DNA of 64,000 bases, from contig OV884056.1 of the NCBI GenBank assembly GCA_930367215.1, positions 52,328,308-52,392,307 on the forward strand. The letters are read 5' to 3'. Positions within the stretch are counted from its first letter, which is position 1; the number at the start of each line of letters is the position of its first letter. The notes beneath the pieces were generated by a model. The model was given only the letters and a program-made list of their open reading frames with translations, was not told where the DNA came from and did not search any database. The translations under genes and the position numbers were made by a program. The DNA comes from Pollenia angustigena (lineage: Eukaryota; Arthropoda; Insecta; Diptera; Polleniidae). This document shows, one piece after another, positions 32,830 to 44,839 of the stretch.

Positions 32830-33613
32830 CTATTATTGAACGAATGAATATATTGAAAATATGGCTTGGCAAAGCTTAAGAAGTCCGAAAAGATTTCATT
32901 AAATTATTATCTATAATACTTTAACATAAAATGTCTCCTCTGCATTGCACAACCAATATATCTTACATCGCCAATAGCTAAAAGCTAATAACAACATCAC
33001 CTTGACTACAATTTGTGGTCAATTCAACCAAAAATACGTACATTAGACACCACATAAACACACACACACACATATTAAGTCCTCGCACTAACACTTTAGT
33101 TTATTATGCAAATAATGTTTTACTTTTCCTCGCCATTCGTTGTCGTTTCACAAGAGTAAATGAACCTGCATTCACTAAAACTTTGTTGCAAGTCTCCATT
33201 AAAATTAAAAAAAAAAACAACTTAAGGATATCCGAGAATACATTGACTTGTATCCGTGTAATTTTAAAGTAGTATGAGTGTGTATAACGTTACATGTATG
33301 ATGACGCCGTAGGAAGCGGCTGGTTGTTTTTGGTGTTTATGCTTCAAGAATATTTTATAAGTTTTATGGTGATTTGGTTTAGTCTTTTTCGTATATTACT
33401 TAAATTAAACCAAAAAAAAAAAAAAAATAGTTATTAATCAGGAGAGAACAAAGCAGGGGCCAAATTATGGCATTCGATGAGAGAACAAACCAAGAGGCAA
33501 ATTAATTAATTGAATTGACATTTCGATCGATATCGAATTTGTGCCAAGAATTCGCAGAGTTTCAAATTCATTTAAAACCAAGTTAGAGCGCTATATGCGG
33601 CTGTGCCGAATCT
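32830..33613. other. Spacer with short (AC)n
   Basis: No gene recognised. A short AC run lies near 33057-33072. The 85-codon frame at 33015-33272 has no domain motif. Confidence 0.45.
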
Positions 33614-34569
33614 TTGATACCCTCCACCGTCAGTTCGAATATTTCAGGAGTGATATCTATATGATGTATATTTATTATTAATTTATCTTTATAAAAACAG
33701 ACATTAGCATTAAAATTGGTTTCGGCTTAGACCTATATTAAATTATTTACCGACAATCTTGAGTAAAATGTCAGGATTCTTAACAGTTTAAGTCGAACTT
33801 CAATGAATTTCAGGAGGGGGCTTTATATGGTATGTTGTGAACCAATCATCCCGAAAATCCGCAGAGTGATTTTTGTTATAAAAAAACATAAATTTCAATG
33901 CAGTGGTGAAATAAGATTAAGCGTTAACAGTGAATTTCAGAGACTGCTAAAATGGGATCTAAGGTAAATTATGGACCGTATATCACAAAATTGCATAACA
34001 CTTTTTCTGGCCATATGAAGCTAAGCTGGAAGAAAGTTTACCGCAATATCTATATCTGCTACGGTTTTAGGCGTATTTAACTATTTTACCAGAGTGGGCT
34101 TTATATGGGGCCTAGGGTACATTATACACCGATCTTCATGAAATATCACAGTGTGACTACCAGTCGCATGAAACGAACTTTTGCAAAATCTTATATCATT
34201 CCGTGCATTGTTCCACCATTTATGTTAATTTTTGTTACAAAATTATAAATTGTTTTAAGGAGGTGGTTTCACATTTTGATTCATAGCTCTGATCCTACTG
34301 AACCGATTTAGCTGGATTTCAATCCAAACTGCATAGGAAAACTACAAGCAATTTGACATCAAGTTTGTTCTTTTCTTTTGAGATTTTCGAAAGTGAGCGT
34401 GTTTTCAACATACAGACAGACAAACGGACATGGCTAAATCGACTTAGAATTACTCAAGGACCCAGAATATACATACTTTATGGGGTCTGAGATGAATAAT
34501 AAAAAAGTTTGACACGGAATGACAAACTTAGTATACCCTCTTCACAACTTATCGTGGTTGAGGGTATAA
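33614..34569 (-). repeat. Fly dispersed repeat, minus copy
   Basis: Reverse-oriented relative of 23241-24396. It opens GATACCCTCCACCGTCAGTT, contains ATGGCTAAATCGACTTAGAA and ACCCAGAATATACATACTTT, and ends GAGGGTATAAAAATG. Internal units (GGCCTAGGGTACATTATACA near 34110) are fewer and more decayed. Confidence 0.7.
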
Positions 34570-37049
34570 AAATGTACAAAATAAGTTTTTGAACAAATAA
34601 AAATGGGAAGTACCCTTCTGAAGGAAAGGGGTATTTTACAGTTCTATCTTTTTGCAGAAAGAGCCATTTGAAAATGTGAAAAATATGTTCACACCTGAAA
34701 CATCTATAATCTACTATCAATGAAAAATGTCACCATTTTTGAAAAGAAAAACTTTTATATTTTTAAACACTTTTTTTCTACAAAAGTGCCAAAATTTTAA
34801 AAGAAAACACCAAAATGTATTTAGAATTTAATTTGTTAAAAAGTATAAACAAAATTAAACAAAAAAAGACTTGCAAACAAGTTAAAACTTGACAAATGGT
34901 AACACTGTTTTCAAAAAGAAATGGCATTTTATCAGTGCTGCCACACTGACACTAAAAAATCGAAAGATGTAAAAGAAAACCAAATAAGATAGTAACATTT
35001 TGTAAAGATGTTGGAAGGTTTTTAGCTCTATCCCTGCATATAATAGTCCAAACACGCGTGTAAAGTGAAGCCCACAAGGGACCAGGACTAGTCCAAAAGT
35101 AACCCAAACGTATGGAAAAAACATGGTCCATTTAACATTACGATGTCCTAGGGCAAGACCATATAACCCAGCTTTGGACTACAAAGGAGAAGTTTTAAAA
35201 CTACTCCATGGTATACTCAAGAGGATTAGTTTTAAAGTCGTTTAAAACCGAAGACATGTCGTCTCACTACAAACACTTTTTATCAATGACATGGTCCATG
35301 CTTGCATTACAACGGACCGAACCATGGAGTAGTCCATTTTATCAAAATGGATCAGGTGGTCCAATATTATTTAAAGGGATGTACACATTTCTTATGCGAA
35401 AATTTCAACATCTTCTCAAATTAATGGTAGATGCTTAATGTTGACAAGTGTGAAAAAGCTATTAGGAGAGAATAAGCCAGAATTTGTGGAAAGCTTAAAA
35501 TTAATTTAAAAAAATGTTTTTTTTTAATCGTTGTTTTTGAAGTCTTCTGTCCAGGCACATTTAACAAGGTATATACACCAGAGAAGCCTAAACTTGCTAT
35601 CCTTTTCTTTTTTATGTAGTTTTATGTGTCTTCTGTATGTCAAATCCATATAACTTCATACAAAAAAAGAGGGACAGCTATTTCCTAGTGCTGCTTCCTT
35701 CTAGAAATGTACCTTAAGGCTCTGTTTTTGAAAAAAAAATTTTTGTGGAATTTGAACTTTTTACAAATTGCAAACTTTTCAAATATTTCAGAATTTGTTG
35801 TTGCCCAACCATGCTGTATTGCACAAGTTTCCCGAGATAAGTTTATGTAACCCATATAGCTAATTTACCTTAAACTCTAGAGTTGTTGCTGTTGGCCTGT
35901 ATCACATTTAATATTTATGGCCTTTAATGTTATTTAATGCAGAATAACCAAAACATCAACACACATACTTGCAACAATATCCATACAAGTAGCAGTAACT
36001 AAAACAGAACTAAGCGGCAGGCAGCAGTTCCTGCTGGAAAATGGTTTTGAAGGTTATAAGTTTTATTTTTTTTTCTTTTCGTGTAAATATTCTATAGCAA
36101 CTTGCAACAGTAGTCTTTATCATAATTTGAAATTATTAGAATTTTTTATTTAGTTTTTATTTACTATACATTTTACCACAATTTGTTGTTGATAAAATAT
36201 GAAAATAAGTAACAAAAAAAAAAAAGTTGCAAGATGAGTAAAGAAAAACCAAAATATTGAACTACCATATTTCCTAATAAATTGTTGTAAACAAATACGT
36301 GCTTGCACAAGCATGTTTACTAAGTTTTTTTTCTAAAAAAAAAGATGGTGAAACTTGTGCTTTAGGAAAAAAAAGAAACTTTTTGGCCTCATAACTCATT
36401 ACTTGGTTTATTAACTTTGTCGTTTCTCTAAAGTGTTTTACATGCTGGTAATTATGATTTTTTTTTTTTTTTTATTAATTTTCTTTTTCTTCCTCTTTTT
36501 GGCTTGTTATTTTTAATATTTGTTGTTGATGTTGTTGCTGATGATGTTGTTCTATCTTTATGTTGATCTGGCAGTGCTCTACTTTAGAAGTAGTTGCATA
36601 TTAATGTAACAAAAGTGTTTGGGACTTTATAAATCTTCGATGAGTTTTCAGAACAATAATTATATTGTAGCCAATTTTTTTAATATGAATAATGAACACA
36701 ATTTGATTAGACCAAGTAAATATCAGTGATGGAAAAGAGAATCTTCTAAATGTACAAACTTGCTCTTGTATCTTTTGGAGCATTATGACAAATGTGAAAA
36801 CTAATTTACATGAGCACCTGCCATACTGCCTTATCTCTTGATGAATCTTAGCAACTGCGAGACCATTTATGCATTTACCAAATCCCCCGTTTGTGCAAGG
36901 ATACTAGAAAGCAACTTTGGGTGTATAGTTCTACAAAATTATATACTCGCTCCTTGTTTAGAAGCCGGAGCTATTATTTATTTATTTATTTATTTTTCTC
37001 CATTAAACCTCCAGCTTTTTTGAATTCAACCTCTACGTAGTCTCGGAAA
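34570..37049. other. Spacer with one palindromic segment, no gene
   Basis: Mostly AT-rich. Around 35197-35342, TAAAACTACTCCATGGT and ACCATGGAGTAGTCCATTTT are inverted relative to each other, with several TGGTCCA words between: a possible short element. Words such as GGTAACACTG (34898) and CAGTGCTGCCACACTG (34935) resemble hAT ends but I could not pair them. Near 36515 a GTTGTTGATGTTGTTGCTGA run is low complexity. Confidence 0.4.
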
Positions 37050-37397
37050 GTGTCCCTCCGTCCAGAAAATATCCTCCTGTTGCCTACCGTAAATGCATTT
37101 AACTGTGATGGGACAGTCAACTTCGATAAACGGCAGCTTTTTATCAGAAAAGCGAGGTTCGCGCGTAGACTATCATCAAACAGGGCGCATTACCTACAAA
37201 AAGCAAACTTACGGATACCTCAACCAATAGTCAAACCAGTGCCTTGCAAGCACCTGGAGCGACTGACTCCCGTAGCGCCAGATGACTCTGGTGAATACTC
37301 GGCCTCAACAAATCACAAGGACTTCAGAAGGCCTGCAGTTTTAAATGTTTGTCGCATCCCAGTTATGCTTGAACCAGATTTGCCCAGGAAGATCTAA
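37050..37397 (+). other. Unrecognised 115-codon ORF in GC-richer island
   Basis: Longest open frame in the window, and it lies in sequence clearly less AT-rich than its surroundings. The product is basic, with RKARFARRLSSNRAHYLQKA and DDSGEYSASTNHKDF segments, no signal peptide or membrane segment, and no domain I recognise. Its downstream edge adjoins a tandem duplication (37421) containing MITE sequence, so it may be part of an unclassified transposon. It could equally be a chance frame. I do not claim it is a gene. Confidence 0.2.
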
Positions 37398-37420
37398 CAC
37401 CAAAACGTGAAATATAATTT

Positions 37421-37658
37421 GAGATGATCCCTACACCGTGTTCCTGAGAAAAGAGACAATTTCCTTCGAATCTGCAATCGCTAGCTCTCGACGCAACCAT
37501 ATTAAGGTTGCTTCTAAACGTGTTATGGTTAATAAATTTGAGATGATCCCTACACCGTGTTCCTGAGCAAAGAGACAATTTCCTTCGAATCTGTAATCGC
37601 TAGCTCTCGACGCAACCATATTAAGGTTGCTTATAAACGTGTTATGGTTAATAATTAC
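37421..37658. repeat. 119-bp tandem duplication
   Basis: GAGATGATCCCTACACCGTG starts at 37421 and 37540. Each unit runs through GAGACAATTTCCTTCGAATC and CGCTAGCTCTCGACGCAACC into AACGTGTTATGGTTAAT. The unit spans the junction between the GC-richer sequence and the MITE, so it arose after the MITE was in place. Confidence 0.8.
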
Positions 37659-37933
37659 TAAAATATGTTAAACACTTTTAATACCATGGTTGTTTTTAAA
37701 AAAAGAGGAATATACTATTGTTAATTTTGAAAAAAATTATTGTCATATTTAACCATATCATGATTAGAGACAATCATAATATGGTTGTGGTTTCTTGATG
37801 GAGGACTCTTTTAACCATAATATGGTTGGAAGTGACAATAAAATGTTTGAATTAAACATAATATGTTTAAAATTTTCTTTAGACATAGTTTTGTTGGAGG
37901 TGACCATATTTAAACATGTTTTTTCTCTGCGTG
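37490..37933. mobile_element. Palindromic MITE, truncated
   Basis: Relative of 1157-1621. The right end TTTTGTTGGAGGTGACCATA to CTCTGCGTG is intact, and the interior has AACCATAATATGGTT words. The left end is missing and replaced by the 119-bp duplication. Confidence 0.65.
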
Positions 37934-38461
37934 CAGAACAGGGTATCCAAAATTGGAATTGATTTTTTCCGAAAAATCCATCTGTCGGGTATGAATGGAG
38001 AGCGTTGGGTAAATAGCTCTTCATTTAAGCTCAAACAAAATGTAGTGTGAATGGGCTTTGTTCATTGAATGCTTTTATTTGTATACTTCTTTTCATTCGT
38101 GTCTATTTTTTAAAGTCAACAAAATTATTTTAAATATTTAAAAAAAATACTGCACGTTAAAAATATTGCCAAGTTTTGGGAGAGAAAAAACTATAAGTAA
38201 AAAATAGTAGAAGAAAAACTAAAGTTTTTACATAATTGCTAATATTTTATGCATTTAAATTAAAGTTTATACAAACAACAGTAAAGAGCAAGTGAATACA
38301 AAAAACTTTGAAGATAAAGTCTTTCGATTTGATATCAACACCAACACAGGGCTAATTCTGGCAGTCGTGATCGAATTCTTGTTCAATTCGAAAGCAATCT
38401 TATTTCTTATTCTTTCAGCCGATGTTCAGTGTTGTGAAAACTCAAATAAATACTTTACAAC
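37934..38461. other. Spacer, no gene seen
   Basis: AT-rich; nothing recognised. Confidence 0.4.
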
Positions 38462-39091
38462 CAGTGTTTGAAAAAAACACTTAATATCACTCCTTAGTGT
38501 TCGGTTCGGTAGATTTGTGGAAAATACAAACGCTAATAGTGTTCGTGTAGTAAATCATTAAAAAAATAACTTTTCCCTGTTTGTCAACTTTCGAACACAA
38601 AAACAATGCTGTAAAATAATAATAAAAATATTCAATTCCGTTCTGTTTTTTTTTTTTAACCACAAATTTCATTGTGTTCGGTTCAGCTCATTAATGTTCG
38701 TTAATTTCTGTTATGCGTAGCGCTCTTTTGGCTGGTAAAAAAATTAAAATTTTTTTACAAAAACTAAATACGCAAACGACAAAAAAGCAAAAAGCCAGAA
38801 AAATAATTTTAAACAAACAAAACAAAAACACAATCCACCCACAAGCTGTTCGTGCTGCGGTCGTTGCTAAAATTTTTTGTTTGTTCATTTCTTTATCAAT
38901 GTAAAAAAGAAACATTATAGAACATTAAAATGTAATGTTGTTCTAATTTTCAACAAAGAACCAAACACTATATAATGTTCGGCTATTTCTTAAAAATAGT
39001 GTTCGTCTCGACAAACAGTAAAAAAAATAGATATCGTTCCTTGATGTGTAAGCCGAACGCTAAAAAATGTTCTGTTTCTTTTCAAACACTA
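38462..39091 (+). mobile_element. hAT-type MITE, copy C
   Basis: A 630-bp copy of the family at 535, in the same orientation. Ends CAGTGTTTGAAAAAAACACT and TTTTCAAACACTA. Exact 8-bp duplication TTTACAAC at 38454-38461 and 39092-39099. The four frames of 60-75 codons inside it are repeat sequence, not genes. Confidence 0.85.
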
Positions 39092-39249
39092 TTTACAACA
39101 CTGAAAAAATAGCTGCGATTCGTTTAATATCGACTAGCAGAATAAGATATAAAGTTGCTTTCGAAACGAAAAAGTATTCGATCACGACTTCCACAATTAG
39201 CCCCTCTGGGTAAGATTTGGAATATTTAAATAATTGATGATGTTTGACT

Positions 39250-39405
39250 GCGGTGCCCAAGTGGTGCAGTGGGTAGAACTCAAAGATCTTGTGACGATAG
39301 AATGTGGTGATTCTTGAAACATGTATAGATCAACCCGGGTTCAAATCCCCGCTCAACCAGGAAAAATTATCAATAAATTTTAATAAAAATAAAAATAAAA
39401 AAAAT
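39250..39405 (+). mobile_element. SINE-like, tRNA-derived sequence
   Basis: Has an A-box-like AGTGGTGCAGTGGGTAGA (39260-39277) and a perfect-looking B-box GGTTCAAATCC about 60 bp later, then an AAAATAAAAATAAAA tail. The spacing exceeds that of a true tRNA and no cloverleaf closes, so a tRNA-derived SINE head is more likely. No clear target duplication found, and no second copy in the window. Confidence 0.55.
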
Positions 39406-40260
39406 TGCAAGTTGTAAAATTCGTTCCCTCAGTGTGAAAATAATTTAATGAAAATTAAATTTGATGAACTCGTGCCTAATTAAAGAATATCAAAAAATAA
39501 TTAAAAATTAACAGTTCAACTAAAATCAAAAATTGTTCTTAAAATTTATAAACATTAATTTAAGTCCCTATTTTTACTGCCCTAACTGTAGTTTGCTATT
39601 TTGTTTGTTTCTGTCTGATTGTAAATAAAGTTCTTCTTGATTTTGTTTTTTTTTTCTGTTAAGTTAACTATGAAAACCAAAGGAAGTTAACTACTGAAAT
39701 TAGTTAAAGTGTAGAAAAGTTGATGAAAATTACTAAAGAGAACAGTGGCGGTGAAAGAACAATTTTGTGTCATATATTTTAAAAATTATTGTAAATAGAA
39801 AAAGATTGTTAATTAGTTCTATTCCCGTACTACAACGTTGTTACACAAACCAACACAAACTTACATTAAAGCGTTCCCATAAAGTTTTTTCTATGTCTTG
39901 TTTAAAACGTTTAATTTTTAAAAGCATACAGTCCCTTCTTCTTGAGACATACATAGAAACTGTTTTCTTTTGTAAGACGATTGATCGATCAATTATTTAC
40001 ATTTGGCAAAATTATATCTAATTGAGTTTAATATCACAAGAAATCACTCAATCAAATTTTAAAATGATGGTTTCACAACTTACTATAAGTCCCATATAAA
40101 ACCGACTCCAGAAAAATAATATGTAAAACGGTAACGGATAACTAAATTAACGAATAATTATATTAAGAAAAAATACTGTTTATTTTATATGACTATAAAA
40201 AAGATCCAAAATTTGTGATGATCACTTTATAATCTGTCAAATGTCCCATATAAACCCATA
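39406..40260. other. Spacer with dispersed-repeat fragment
   Basis: 39406-40020 shows nothing recognisable beyond an 84-codon frame without motifs. 40050-40255 has GTCCCATATAAAACCGACTC and GTGATGATCACTTTATAATC words that echo the internal units of the repeat at 23241, probably a decayed fragment. Confidence 0.45.
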
Positions 40261-41202
40261 CACTGAAAGAAAAATGCTTCATATATTTAATGAATCATTT
40301 TCATAAAAAAATTTTCCTTGGGTAAATGACAATTTTCATTGTCTAAATGGAATTTCATAGTTATAATGAAATATTTTCGTTAAAATCGCTTCACTGGATT
40401 TTGTAATTACGTTAACAATTTTCATTGGATATATGAAAACCAATTTAAACAAAAAATTTTAATTGGGAAGATAAAAAAACAACATACAAACATAACTATA
40501 TTCATAAATTAATACAAAATTATAGTTTCCTTAAAAAAATGTTTAATTGTTAATTAAAAAATGTAAGATTTAATAATTTCGTACATCTAATGTTACATGT
40601 ATGCCATTAAATTTATGAAATCAAAAAATTTTTATATAAAAGCAACATATTTCAATAACTGCCTTCATAAATTTAAATTTGCATTATGATAATAAAAATG
40701 TCATTATAGTAATGAAACAAAAACTTTTAATCCACTTTCAATCAACGTTGTTATTGTTATTGACAATTTAATCTCATATTTACGCTCTTAATTGAGTAAA
40801 AAACATTGTTTTTTTGTCCAAAAACTGCACTGCCCCAATAGACTAGCTGGTAGTGAGCTCGTCTATTAGCACCGAGGTTGTGCGATCGAATCCCGCCAGA
40901 GACAGAAAAAATAAAATAAAAAAAAATTAAATAAAGTAAAATAAAATAAGAAAAAATAAAAAATAATTAAAAATAATAAAAAAAAAAATAATTTTTTTTT
41001 TACTTTATTAAAACTATTACTTTATTAAAACTATTCATCCAATGAATAATATTCATAGATCTAATGCAATGTTTCATTAAATCCTTTTAATGAAACAGGT
41101 TTCATTGATCCAACGAAGCGCTGCATAGGTTCCTTTTTAATGCAATTTTTCATGGAATTAATGCCAAAATTCATTGGTATTGCGAAGAAAATTATTTCAG
41201 TG
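40261..41202. mobile_element. CACTGAAAG-ended MITE, TA-flanked
   Basis: Ends CACTGAAAGAAAAATG and ATTATTTCAGTG, each flanked by TA. 942 bp. The interior is rich in TTCAT/ATGAA words on opposite strands (TTTCATTATAGTAATG type). It carries a tRNA-like segment (40830-40905). Part of it recurs reversed at 63718-63860. Confidence 0.7.
40830..40905 (+). other. tRNA-like segment inside MITE
   Basis: ACTGCCCCAATAGACTAGCT followed by GGTAGTGAGC and, 35 bp on, GCGATCGAATCCCGCC resemble the A and B boxes of a tRNA promoter. A near-identical reversed copy lies at 63718-63795. It is part of a repeat rather than a functional tRNA gene. An A-rich stretch follows. Confidence 0.5.
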
Positions 41203-41204
41203 TA

Positions 41205-41789
41205 CACCCTTTAAAACGCTTGTACCCGAAACTTCTTAGTGGTAATAATAATAATGTGATTTAATTTGGCTTAATTAAATTTTATATTGCTAGAAATTTT
41301 ACTTCACAAAATTTGGGATAACCGGTCCAAAAATTTAACCATACAAACAATACTTTAAAGATAATTTCGTTACACTAAAATTCCACTAAATTAATTTTTG
41401 GCAGATTTTAGTTTACTATAATGTGGAACTTGGGATCAGTGATCCTTTACCTTTAAATCGCCCTTGTGTGAAAATCCAGACAAAAGGAATCAATTTTACA
41501 CCATAGACGAAAAAAATGTTGAGGTACACTAAAGAAACTTCTTTACAATGTTAGCAATATCAATTAAGTACTGAAAACACATTTTTCGGCTTAAAAATAT
41601 TTTTTGTAACGAAATATTTCAGAACATACGTAAATTACCCTTGTGTGTGGTTTTCCACACATACGTAGCTTCTTTGTAATTTTCACAAGAGACAACATTT
41701 TCTATCGGCAAATGTGAATATTAATGATATTGTTGCGAAGAACTGCATGCAATGTATGTTGTATAAAGTGAGTGACATCTATCTATACA
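41205..41789. other. Unassigned spacer
   Basis: No coding or repeat signal recognised. Confidence 0.4.
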
Positions 41790-42045
41790 TATATTGTTGG
41801 TCTCATGTAGCAAGGCCTAACTCACATAAATGCAACTTTACAGGAGAAGGAAAAAACATAATAGAAACTGTATGTATCATAATGTAAAATGGCTTCTTCA
41901 ATTGCTTGTTAAACTGATATTTTTGATGCTATTGTATTAAATTTTTGTGACGAGGTGTATTTGTGGAAAATTTATTGGAATCATTAAAAAATTTAATTTC
42001 GAAAAAAATCGAGTTAGGGCCTTTCTACATGAGACCGACGATATA
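41790..42045. mobile_element. Inverted-repeat MITE, fuller copy
   Basis: Ends ATATTGTTGGTCTCATGTAG (left) and CTACATGAGACCGACGATAT (right) are inverse. The body matches 20133-20373 in reverse orientation. This copy has both arms. The 68-codon frame overlapping its right edge is not a gene. Confidence 0.75.
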
Positions 42046-44019
42046 TAAAAGAGTTGCGTGAGTGGCTGACAGACTCGTTCATCATCGCCAAGCCCAAACC
42101 GCTGACCCCTAGAAACTTGAAATTTATACCTGAGATTGGTCACTCCCCAAATCGATCCACTAAGACGGGATTTTTGGAAATTCGAATGTTTAGGGGGTAA
42201 AAAAGGGTAAAAACGGGAAAATTCGGTAACCTTATATCTTTCAAACTAAAAGAGATACAAAAAAAAATTAATACTTATTGTTGTTCTTTAGAAAAATAAG
42301 CGGACAAGTGTCTGGTACTTTGTGTAAATTCGCCCTTTTTAGGGAGTGAACGGGTAAAATCTGAATTTTGGAACTTTTTTGACACCCCATTTATCTTTTG
42401 AACCAATAAACATAGAAACAAAGTTTATAACACATTCGGTACTTAACAAAAAAATACGAACACAAATTTGGTACTTTTTCGAAATTCGAGCATTTAAGGG
42501 GTGAAAATCGTAACTATTCTTGGTATTTTTTTTTTACAAAACATTTTCCTCTATTCATTGGCATATTTGTACTAAATTATGGGCTGCCACTACAATACTG
42601 AAATTTTTGATACTTTAATGGGGGAAAAATATAGTACCCAAAAAGGAAATACGGGAAATTTTTAATTTTTCTTTAGCTTTTTGGTTCTACTAAAGTATAG
42701 GGTTAAATGCTAGAATTTAAACAAGCTTAAACCTAGAAAAATAAACTTTGGCGGGTATATATATGCTAGTATAAAATACATACAAGCTTTGTATGGTTTC
42801 TTGTTCAAAACCAGCGGGATAAATACATCATTAAAAATACTTAAGTCAAGACTTTGATTACAAACGACGTACGGCGCTACAGCAAAGTAGACAGACATTG
42901 CATATGTGTAAAAACCACACATGAGGGTAAATAACGTTAGTGTTTTTTGAGAGTGATTTTAGTGTTAAAATCTTATTCTTGGTGGAATACGACTATAGCG
43001 TCCTTACTTTTTCATAAGATGTTTTAAGCTCAGGATCCACAATATAAATTCTAAAAAAAGATTTTATATACAAAACATTTCCTTTTTACTAAACTATTTC
43101 CAAATTAGAGAACAACTACTGCGCAAGGCCTTTAGACATCTTAAAGATAATGACAAATTTCCTCTTAAATAGGGAGATTTCCCCCTTATCACCATGAATC
43201 TCTATTAGTACAACGTCACTGCATTTCGATTTTCTTTCTACCTTCTCAGACCAAAACAAAAATGTCATTCCATCTTAAAGCCTCCCATTTTAGTAAAAAA
43301 AAAAGACTTAATATTACTCGTTGATCAAGTTGCGTCAATAATTTATATTCTTGTTATTTTTTCACAAGAAAATTTCTGTTCTCATATGTGTGTGTTATTT
43401 TATTTATTGTGTGTGTATGTTGAAAAAAAAGTTGGCAAAACTCATCTAAAAAATGCATACAATTAAAAAAATTAACTGTAAACCAGTAACAACAAGAGTA
43501 AGTAGTTGTAGTAGCACTAAACTAAAAATTGAAAGGATAATAGAAGTTTACGGGTACATTTTATAAACACTCACACACACACACACACATTTCCATCAAT
43601 CTAGACTTCTCTATGCAAGAAAGAAAATGACATGAACAAGAAAAAATATCATTAACATGCATGATTATAGGAAAAAAGTCATTCGGATTTTGTGTTCGAG
43701 ATCTAAAAGTGAGTAGTTTGGCTATTTATTTGCATATTTATGCATATGAAAAGTTTTTGCAGTCATTAAAGTTATGAAAATTTTGAAAATGAGAGGATAT
43801 TGAGGTTTCTTAATGCAAAACTCTTAAGTGGTGTTTAATATGGCTGGAGGATAGTTTAAAAATTTCAAACAATATTAATTAGTTTCAAAATATTTGATAT
43901 AAATTAAGTTCTCTGCGCTCGTATTGTGTACCTACAATCCTTGAGATTCTTTTCGGGACGACATTTGTATATGATCCATGTGATATAATAGACCATACCG
44001 ACCTGTTTTTAATTTAAAA
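42046..44019. other. Unassigned sequence, probably old repeats
   Basis: 42050-42730 has repeated motifs such as GGGGTAAAAAAGGGTAAAAA, GGGTAAAATC and GGGGAAAAAT and an opening GAGTTGCGTGAGTGGC-type segment, suggesting an unclassified repeat. 43000-44000 is AT-rich with a short (AC)n near 43572. No coding domain recognised. Confidence 0.4.
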
Positions 44020-44098
44020 CATTTTGTTTCACAATCAAAAAGTGATTTTAATCACCAAATTCGTAGAATCAAGTAAACAATTTGTTGATTTTGCACCT
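44020..44098 (-). repeat. Fragment of the 31460-type MITE
   Basis: AGTGATTTTAATCACCAAAT and ATCAAGTAAACAATTTGTTG reversed match the right interior of 31460-32827. Only a fragment. Confidence 0.55.
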
Positions 44099-44099
44099 A

Positions 44100-44601
44100 C
44101 ACAGAAGAAAAGGTCCAAAATTTTGCACCAATTAATTTTAAACCATTAATCAATAATAGTTTTAATTAAAAGTGAATCAAATAAATTAAACGTTTAATAA
44201 AGTAAATTAAACGTTAGATTAATACTACAGTAATTTTCACTTAGCTGCACAATCTCTTTTGCACGATTTTTTGTGCAAATAAATCAAATATGCTGTTATA
44301 TGCATAAAAGTGCTGCTAAAGTAAAGTGTTTAAAAGAATAAAAAATACATTTCTATTAAAAAAATTCATATTTGATTAAAATTGGATATTTATGTGGAAT
44401 AGTGGCCAAAATATGTTGGCATTTATCTAAAATGTACAGGTACAGGTGTACAGGTGCACTTAACAGAGGAAAAGTGCGCTTAAACAAAAGGCAGCTAAGT
44501 CAAAACTACTGTATTCCTTTGTTTACTGGTGCAAATTTATTTAATTTTTTATTTAATATCACAAATTATTTAATTGAAATCAATTTTTATTTTTTTCTCT
44601 A
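44100..44601. mobile_element. CACAGAA-type MITE with pogo-like insert
   Basis: Left end CACAGAAGAAAAGG and right end TTTTTTCTCTA, TA-flanked. The interior is of the 13191 type and is interrupted at 44228-44511 by a TA-flanked element. Removing the insert restores the usual ATTAATAC...GTTTACTGGTGCAAA order. Confidence 0.7.
44228..44511. mobile_element. Pogo-like MITE, 284 bp
   Basis: Ends CAGTAATTTTCACTTAGCTG and AGCTAAGTCAAAACTACTG are inverse with two differences, flanked by TA. The C-A-G-T start with TA target fits pogo-type elements. It contains a run GTACAGGTACAGGTGTACAG. The 93-codon frame at 44372-44653 crosses three elements and is not a gene. Confidence 0.75.
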
Positions 44602-44839
44602 TATCATTAAAATTAATATACTGATTACTAGGGATGAGATTTTAATGCACTAACAAATTGAAAATATGCGCATAAAATATGCACTTAAAACTCCAAAATA
44701 TACGTTAAAAAAATAAAAACTATGCACTGAAATCTTGAACATTTTCATTAAAAAGGCGTTTTTTTAATTTTTTTTAAAACAAACAAAACAAAATAAAAAT
44801 AAAAAGTTCAGTCTTATATTTTTTTAAAACTTTGTTTAA

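Noticed and set aside
34898..34950. hAT termini GGTAACACTG and CAGTGCTGCC
   Set aside because: No partner ends or 8-bp duplications could be paired with them.
38487..38915. Several overlapping ORFs on both strands
   Set aside because: All lie inside a hAT-type MITE with exact target duplication.
39250..39360. tRNA gene
   Set aside because: A- and B-box-like motifs are present, but spacing is too long and no cloverleaf closes; a SINE head is more likely.
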